The position numbers and the translations under genes were made by a program. The notes under the pieces are model-generated. The model saw only the letters and a list, made by a program, of their open reading frames with translations, was not told the DNA's origin and did no database searches. Positions 56,612-64,000 of a DNA stretch of 64,000 nt are shown here, in pieces (positions within the stretch are counted from its first letter, which is position 1; the number at the start of each line of letters is the position of its first letter). Source of the DNA: Uranotaenia lowii (taxonomy: Eukaryota > Arthropoda > Insecta > Diptera > Culicidae); assembly GCF_029784155.1 (NCBI RefSeq), contig NC_073692.1:233882503-233946502 (forward strand). Reading direction: 5' to 3'.

Positions 56612-59518
56612 TTTTTTTTTAACAAGTAATTTAGTAATTGAGTGACCATTCTGATGCGATAGATGTAGGAAATGTAGGAAAGAAGCAATTGAGCAATTTG
56701 TCGAGTTTGGAATTCGGCGCGTGGCATCATGGCGGCACCGGTACAGAACACAGTAAATAATCGAGAGAAGGTGATATGAACCGAAGCCAAGGGATCAGTT
56801 GAGATAGAGAGATTTTTTGCTCATTTTGCGATTTTTTGGGAGCTGAATTAATATACGATATTGTTTGGTTCTTAATTTTCTAATTGGCATTTCAGTCTTT
56901 AGGAGGCAAATTATAGAATTTAACAATTTGCCCAACGTTTCGGCCATTGATATTGGCCTTTTTCAAGGGATAATTTGCATTATACTGTATATGTTCCTGA
57001 GTGTATACTGTGTGAAGAGAATTCATGTCGGATTTTAAGCTTTTTATTAATTTTCTTAATCGCAGGTCGTAATTGAATAAAAACTGTTGGATTTTATGTG
57101 GACACATTTCTTGTAGCTTACTTGTAAATATGGTGTAATAAATATTTCGAATCTGGAATGTATTACATTAACAAAGATTCTTGAAGATCTTTTTTTTATT
57201 TTAGAGACGAACCAGCCAAAGGCTGAAAGTCTCTCTAATAAAGACAAAAAAAAATCTTCTTTCTTTATCATTTTAAAGCGATTCTCGACAAAAAATCACA
57301 ATGAAAATATTTATTCCAACATGTCAGTCGTTAGAGTATAACCTGAACTTCTTAATTCCATATTTTCGAAGCAATAGTAAACTCTTAATTTTTTTTTAGA
57401 AAAAATTGTCCAAAAGGTATGTGTTCAAAAGGTATGTATGTCACTTAATCCCTCGAATCCAAAAAGGTAAATTTCTCTTCTGAATGGATGTTGATCATTG
57501 CTTAGCACAAAATTATTAATATTTATCCAACGATTTATATTCATGCAATGATTTTCTGATAAAGAGTACTCAAAAATGTGAATTTATCTTAAAATTACAA
57601 AATTGCACCTTTAAGTATGCAATAGATATAGAGTAGTTTAAAACTTTTTAAAATTTTATTTTTTTCTGACACTCACAGTTTATGTGAAATGAAAACTAAT
57701 GTGGCAAAAAAAAATCAATGGAACTTTTGTCTTTAGATTTTGCACGATTTTTTTTAAGTTTAGGGAACACTGATTAAAGGATCAAATCTTCTTTAATGAA
57801 GGATCAAGTCTCCTCTAACTTTCAAAATATCACAATTTTTGTAGTCCCAAGAAAACGCTTCTAGATCATCTTACTTTTGCAGCATATAAACTTGAAATAA
57901 CACGCTGTTAGAAAATGCAAAAGACGGCGATCTGCAATTTTTTTCCAAAAAGATATGATGAAAATAAGAAAAAGGCATCAAGCATCACCATTCTCCCCTA
58001 CTATTCGAATTTTAAGAAGGAGCTTCCATTTAAATAGCTAATTCTTGATGTTGAAATTCCAATTGATATTTAAATAAATTTTAATTATTTTTACCACAAA
58101 TTTCTTCAACTCTATAAACTGTAGCAACACACTGGTTCAGCTTTTTTTTAAATACATAACTATTAATTGTTTTATGAATTTAGTGAAATACTCAAAGTTT
58201 CCATATTTTGTCAATATAAATTGTATTTACGCGATTCATAAGAAACTGGAATTTATTAAAAACTGTATTCGGTTAATGACTTGTTTAGAGCATTGCAAGG
58301 TTGTGGAGGAGAGCAAGGTTGTCGAGATCACAGAAAAATGTGTAATTTCACAAAACTTTGAGCAAATTTTTATCACAGAATGTGTGTCACAGAACACAGA
58401 ATTTTGAAATATTCACAGATCTCACAAAATTTCTCAATTTTGAATGTATTTCCAAAATTATAACTTTTTTTTGCAATATAAAATTTATATTTCTTACTTT
58501 GAATTATTTGAAACATTTGAATGCTTGCGGTTTTTTAATTTTGATACAAAGTCGGTTCATTTTTCATTTTTTACGTGTAGTATTTAACCCAAACAAAATT
58601 TAAAAAATATTAAATATTTATATTTTCTGAAAATTTTTGGATCCAGAATTTATTTAAAATCAAATCTTTCGAAAGTGGACTTTTTTCAAAGATCGTGTTT
58701 GCGGAACCTCTAACCATAATTTTTTTAGTTGGCCCATACAGAAGTTTGTTCTCTAAATATGCCGTAATCTAGCAATCTGACGTATGCGCCAGCGAGTAAA
58801 ATTCTAATCTACCATTTGGGGGGTGAGCCCCCAGATTCCCAGACATTATGCAATTTTGGGACACCCTAGTACAGTTTTTTTCTGCAAAATCTGTAATTTA
58901 AGGCATACTTTTGAATTACTGACTTTGTCGTTACCTTCAAAAGTTGTTTAGGGCAATATGACCCTAAAACCAACCAACCCACCCCCTCCCACCATTCAAA
59001 TATATGCTAAAGAATTGGATTTATGAAAAAAAACCAAAATTTGAGAATCGATTCTTTCAAAGTGAATCAATGTGAAAATTTGATATCTTCTTTGTAGTAA
59101 TAAATTAATTTGAACGGGTATTTTGTTAATAACTTTGGAAGGCAAAGTTTCTGTTATATCCATTAAAACATTAATTTTGTGATGGCATTTAGTTGAAGGT
59201 TTTTACAATTACACAAAGACAAGGATTGAGAGCTTTTATGAGTTTTGACTGACTGTTGACTGTAAAAAATTGTCCCGCTCAAGATCATATTTTAGTTCCA
59301 ATCAAGATCAGAATTCTATCTTCAGTGAAATAGCTCTAGAGTTATTAGGATTTACTCTGAAATATTCTACAAATCATCGTTAGAAACCAGTAACCAAGAT
59401 CTATGCACTGAACTAAAACAAATCCTTTGGATATAACCCATATTTATACTGCATCAACTGTTCCGAGTTCAATCGAATCAAGCCATTTACTTAGTTTCGC
59501 TCAAGATTATTTACCCTA

Positions 59519-61858
59519 GGTACCTATGTTTTTCTCTGGAAAAGAAAACAAAACAAATTGTCTCAATAAATCCGACACCAACGCTGGGCGAGAATAAATT
59601 TGTTACGATAATCAATCGATATGTTCTGGATAGCTCTCTAAGGCACAACGAAACGTGTGTGGGCATTATTGGCGGGGATATATGTTCGGGATCTATTCTC
59701 ACCTCTACACTCTGCTAAGAAAGTACCTAGTTATATAAAAAAGAAAACGGATGTCAAGAACAAAGCTCCATTTGTACCTCACTTAGAAAGCAATTCGGTC
59801 GAAGTAGGAGTCGTTCTGGAACGGTTCTTCGGATTAACTCCCACGGTTGGAGGTGTTGTTTACTCTGAGACTTGGATGGAGGTGTTCCAAAGGTGAGAAA
59901 ATAGTTCTGCCTTGTGTTTGGTTTGCCAATAGCAAACGAGTGAGTTATTTGTCTCGATACTATGCCGCTATAAATCTTCGGAATAGAACGATAAAATATC
60001 GTGACTGTTCCGAAGTTATTGGGTTGAGCGTTCTTAGGAAACCTTCCGGGAAAGTTGTTGACCCCGTGATCGGATCGCGGGAGTTTGTATTAGGAATTGA
60101 AGGTAGGTACAAGATCCCAATTCCGTCAAAGAGATGTCACCAAGTAAGGCAACTTCATGTCGGAAGATCAGACCTTTCTGATAGTGTAAACCAAGCGACG
60201 TTCTAGTCTGCGAGCCTATGCGATGTCATTTTTATGTTCCTTTAGTTGGCTGCAGCGATAAGACCAGTCTACGACTCGAAGTCGTTAAAGGTTCCGTATC
60301 GGTTACATATTGTGGAGCATGTTTGTTTGTTTGTTTGTTTTTTTTTCGTATCCCGAAGCCGCCTCCTCAAAGAACTTAACATGACATCACAATTACATTT
60401 TCCACCCAAAAGGTATCCAATAAAGCTGAGAAATGATTACCCCGTCGCGGCTCAATTTGACCAAGCTAAGAAATTTATTCGCCGCACTTGGGTCGCACAA
60501 ATTGCCCCGTTCCGAGACATGTAAGGCGATACCCACAACCTCTATGGGTTGCCATTTTATTGGTAGGTATCGGATTCAGCCGGTCGTCCACACCCACCGG
60601 ACACCGGAATGCCGGCCGCTTACTCACTCAGCAGCTAACTCGCGGAAGATGATCGGTCGATCGGACTCGGGAGGGTATTAGTCCATGACCAGCCACAACA
60701 ATAACAAACATTTCATGCCTGGACCTCAAAACGACGCGACGCCGGGCGGACAAATTGATGAACATCGAACATCGGAGAAGAGGATGCATTCGCGGCCTAC
60801 GCCACGCAATTTGAGCTATGGCACCCAGTAGGTATCTTCACATCGTTGGACCTCGCGATTGTAACCCTGAGGGGGGTCAGCTTCCAGTTTGCCATATCGG
60901 TCGGTTGTCGAATGGCCGCGCCATGGGTAGCATAATACCAAACTCAACAAAATAGCAAGAAGAAGACGACCTCTTGTGGGGTGGAGTCAGGTAGGGGAGT
61001 GTTAAGGCAGCCAAGTTTCCTCGGCGCTGAACCTGGACCAACGCCCGATCGGCAAAAATGTGCGAACCGAAACATCGAGACAGATGTCTTTGAACTTGAA
61101 CCTTGTTTCTGCTGCTGTTGCTGAACTTGTCGTGCTCGGGGCGGGGCGGCATTTTTTTTTGTTTTTGCTCCCGCTCACCATAAGGAGTGCGGTATATTTG
61201 TTCCGAGATAATCTTTCCTGCTTCGGAGTTGTTTTCAATGAATGCGATTAAAATTAATACATTGAACTCAAATTAATCTTGTAGTTTTTTTTAAGTATGT
61301 TGAAAGAAGCATTAAATATCCAGATGCTTATCGAAGAATCCTGTTTTGACCGTGACTCATCATCTCGAACTACCTCAACTACAATTATGCTTCAATTCTT
61401 AGCAAACTGAGTCTTACGAGTAGACTCTTCTTAACTCATAGACTACCGCTTTTGAAGACAGTTGTCGAGTCGAAACTATCTATGATAGTCTATGATAGTC
61501 AATCGATTCTTATCATTAGGAACAGAATCAACTTCGAAATTAAGGCACCCTAGTAACAAAAAATATCATAGCATGAAAAATCAGCCTTAAAAATCTTCAT
61601 CAGCCATGCCAAGTTGATTTTTTTTCAACTTTCAAGAATTTGTAAATGAAACTACAGGTATCTCAAGGATCTGAAGTAGGAAAATTGGAACATAAAATCA
61701 TGTTTGTTTCTTCTGTGGAACCGAGCCTGCTAATGGAAAATTCTTGAAAGAAATTACTTCGACGAACAGTTTTGTAAGACCGTAACTTTGTATCAAAACA
61801 GTGATAATCTGTGAAATACTGTTATGTCTTTTGGCATTGGGAAACAAACAAATCTACT
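59519..61858. other. Intergenic DNA, partly GC-richer (60.2-61.2 kb)
   Basis: The section 60240-61150 is clearly less AT-rich than its surroundings, with several overlapping short frames and no domain. It could be an exon or promoter of a gene not recognised here, or decayed mobile DNA. Confidence 0.25.
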
Positions 61859-61938
61859 GACATCACTGCGGGTGCCTAGCGAGGTATTACATGACTACTT
61901 TTCAAAACAATACCTCGCTAGGCACCTGCAGTGATGTC
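61859..61938. ncRNA. 30-bp near-perfect hairpin, 20-nt loop
   Basis: Bases 61859-61888 and 61909-61938 pair over 30 positions with one mismatch that is a G-U pair in plus-strand RNA. The stem includes GGTGCCTAGCGAGGTATT. Size and loop fit a miRNA precursor or small-RNA hairpin, but such perfect pairing also suits a young miniature inverted repeat. Confidence 0.4.
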
Positions 61939-62035
61939 TGTTGAATAGATGTTGATTTTTTAGTGCAAAATAATGAATTTTCCTAAAAAAAACATAAAAG
62001 TTTAAATTTATTCATGTAATCTTTACTTAAAAATT

Positions 62036-62690
62036 ATGCAATTCATCTTAGCCAAATTGGAAGGCGACACGTATCAACGTGAAATCGTCTTCAACGAATT
62101 TTACTTTTTGGTTCGAAGAAACTCTCTTGTCAACTGGCAGCGCAAATGGGACGAGGATGAGTTGGGTCGGTGGCTCCCCTCGATTATCCCAAAGGAAAGC
62201 CTTAAGCCCTGGTTTAATAGATTGGACCTGAGTAGGGATTTTATTCGTATATTTTCGCGTCTCATGTCCAATCATTATTCCTTAGACTCTATCGTTTTAA
62301 CATTGCTGGCAGCAATTTGTGTGGTTGCGGCCAAGGTTACCATGACATCGAGCATATTGTTTGGTCGTGTGAGGTCCATCTTGTCGCTAGAACGAATTTC
62401 ATAGACTCCCTTCGGGCCCGAGGAAAACCACCCTATGTTCCAGTGAGAGATATGCTGGCCGTGATAGATTTGGACTACATGTTCGAAATATATTTTTTTC
62501 TAAAAGTTATTGATCTTCGTCTATAATTCTTTTAATTTTCTTATTTCCCTATATCTATATTCTTTTCTATTCTTATAAAAAGTGATGAACTACATTTAAG
62601 CACGCAATTGTAAACAAGCAAAATGAGTGTGGCTCCTTAAAGCCTAAAGGTATGAGCCGTTTCAAATAAAGATGTTACAAAAAAAATCTT
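62036..62690 (+). mobile_element. Non-LTR retrotransposon 3' fragment (I/R1-like tail)
   Basis: Frame 62036-62404, then 62317-62526 after a frame break, reads DEDELGRWLPSIIPKESLKP, LDLSRDFIRIFSRLMSNHY and the Cys/His motif CGCGQGYHDIEHIVWSC, then PVRDMLAVIDLDYMFEIYFF. This is the C-terminal zinc-knuckle region after the RNase H of I-group LINEs. The 3' end is near 62690 with an A run. 5'-truncated. Confidence 0.7.
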
Positions 62691-62965
62691 AGCCAAATGT
62701 TTGAAACCCAGGAATATTAAGTACTTTTCTTACGTAAAACTCAGAAACTCAAATCCGTCGGATTATATATGAGGTAACTATTCGAGTGGAGTGCCTTATC
62801 GACCAGAAATAAACTCTCATATAATTTTGAATAAGAATTTGAACAAACATCGTTTTAACTTGTCGGATCAATTTCAGTTTAACAAAGTGATAATAGTAGA
62901 TTTTTTAGGTAATGAGGGCAACATTGAACGAAAAAAGGATGGTGGCCCTTGAGACTGGCATAACT

Positions 62966-64000
62966 ACACGCAGAGAAAACTTGGATTTTGATACAAAACA
63001 AAACTGACTTTGATTCAAAACATTAAGTTTTTTGAATCAAACTCCTGTTTTCTTTGAATCAATGAATTATCGTTCTGATTCAAATGAATAATTTTTGAAA
63101 GAAAGAATTAATGTTTTGAACTGAATAATTTTGGACTTTGATTTTAAACAAATTCTTTGATTCAAAAGAAATTTGTTCAATTGCACATTTCGTTTAAAAC
63201 AAAGTTAATTTTCTTTCAACCACAGAAAATTGTTTTCAACAGAAAGGAATAATTTCTTTAAATTTAAATTTTAATCTTAGAAGATATTTTGGATTGCGCA
63301 AGAACCGAATTTCGAATAAAGTGTCCGGTTGTGTTGAAAATCAAAACTAGTGAATCAGAGATAGCTATTTAGGAGGATTCAGGATGAAGAATGGTAAGTG
63401 TGTGTTAATCCATAAATCAAAAAGTGAATGTTTAAGATTTTATATAAACTCTTGCATTGTTACAGGACCACGGCGGATTCCGCCCCAAATCCAGCGGTCT
63501 GAATATCTTCGGTTCGATCTTCAGCGGCAATCACCAGTTGGATGACCACTAAAGCTAGCAACTGGAGCTGCTTCCGGAACTCTATTAAGCGACCCAAAAA
63601 GAATGCCCTCAGACCAAAATTAGGACCGGATGATTCAATAATAGTGAACCAGTGCTAGTGTTAATTTTGTGAATAAAAATGAATTTAAAATGTAAATTCT
63701 TTCTTTTTATTATTCAAAATTCCTTATAGGAACTTATAGACAACAGAAAATATTTCTTCCAATTGGAATAAAAGGAAGATGGTTCAATGAACCAATCCTT
63801 TTAAATCTAAGTCTAAATTACATTGTAGCAAACGAGAACAACTTTGCATCAAATGGAACTGTTTTTTGTTTCAAAGCATTAATATTTTGATTCAAAGATT
63901 TTTCAAAAGAAAAATTTTTTGGAACAAAGGAAATTGCATTTGAATCAAAGGAATTTTTATTTATCCCAAAATCAAAGGAAAAAATCCTTTGTTTTTGCGG
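62966..64000. mobile_element. Element-like structure with inverted ends, cut by window edge
   Basis: The left end ACACGCAGAGAAAACTTGGA is followed by about 250 bases full of TTTGATTCAAA-type palindromes. The right end (63830-64000) has the same palindromes and stops at CTTTGTTTTTGCGG, resembling the inverse of the left end. The middle holds the small spliced candidate gene. Confidence 0.4.
63391..63552 (+). CDS. Candidate two-exon micropeptide gene, 29 residues
   Basis: ATG at 63391-63393 sits directly at a GTAAGTG donor. The acceptor TTGTTACAG ends at 63465 and the second exon encodes DHGGFRPKSSGLNIFGSIF then SGNHQLDDH, with TAA at 63550-63552. AATAAA follows at 63672. The other possible ATG (63384) gives MKNGPRRIPPQIQRSEYL, stopping after 29 codons. 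The Gly/Ser/His-rich peptide is not recognised. Confidence 0.35.

Larger units (their letters stand above)
55428..59516. mobile_element. 4.1-kb TIR element with subterminal repeats
   Basis: GGGTTAATGATCTTGAGCGG at 55428 and its inverted, slightly changed partner (TCGCTCAAGATTATTTACCC, ending at 59516) are flanked by TA (55426-55427 and 59517-59518). GATCTTGAG(C/T)G(G/A)AAC copies lie near 55436, 55755 and 55780 in one direction and near 59275, 59300 and 59500 in the other. No transposase frame was recognised; probably non-autonomous. Confidence 0.6.

Overview
The window looks like a stretch of dipteran, most likely mosquito, nuclear genome: AT-rich, intron-split genes with GT-AG borders, Drosophila-like receptor and cuticle genes, and a heavy load of nested transposons (ITmD37E mariner, several non-LTR retrotransposon lineages, PIF/Harbinger, a non-autonomous LTR element and many TIR elements with TA target duplications). 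The species cannot be named from the sequence.

Host genes. A possible terminal exon of a plus-strand gene lies at 6114-6322, perhaps joined to an exon cut by the left edge. The cooling receptor Ir21a (+) has five coding exons between 15131 and 31671 whose phases join into a 942-residue ionotropic receptor with signal peptide, ligand-binding lobes, three membrane segments and a long cytoplasmic tail. A giant chitin deacetylase of the Cda5 type (-) runs from 48757 down to its stop at 34158 in 13 in-phase coding exons (about 2,895 residues; the signal-peptide exon was not found). It has an N-terminal chitin-binding domain, about 2,300 residues of Ser/Thr/Pro-rich mucin-like sequence, and a C-terminal deacetylase with all expected motifs. 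Ir21a and Cda5 are also neighbours at the tip of Drosophila chromosome 2L, next to l(2)gl, so the locus looks syntenic, but here the two genes converge.

Mobile DNA. 1-6.9 kb: a 2.75-kb TIR element and a retroposon-like repeat. 6.9-14.5 kb: a non-LTR element (-) split by a 4.9-kb LTR element (5-bp target duplication, near-identical 240-bp LTRs). That LTR element carries a TIR element inside its left LTR and an array of short inverted-arm motifs in its body; a 0.94-kb TA-flanked element cuts the other end of the non-LTR element. Ir21a intron 1 (16.2-26.7 kb) holds a complete ITmD37E copy nested inside another repeat, a Jockey-like LINE split by a second copy of the 0.9-kb element, a 2.8-kb TIR element containing a 2.2-kb one, and a 1-kb element rich in GCAATTGC. 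Ir21a intron 4 holds an RTE tail and a decayed PIF/Harbinger with both of its genes. Upstream of Cda5 (48.8-64 kb) there is a 4.1-kb TIR element with subterminal repeats, a LINE 3' fragment, a 30-bp near-perfect hairpin at 61.9 kb, and an element-like structure at the right edge that encloses a tiny spliced candidate gene.

What deserves attention: the inverted-arm array at 11.2-12.0 kb, the hairpin at 61.86 kb, the micro-gene between inverted repeats at 63.0-64.0 kb, the hairpin-bounded segment seen in both orientations (17.7/21.7 kb), and the size and exon design of the Cda5 mucin region. None of this was checked by a database search.
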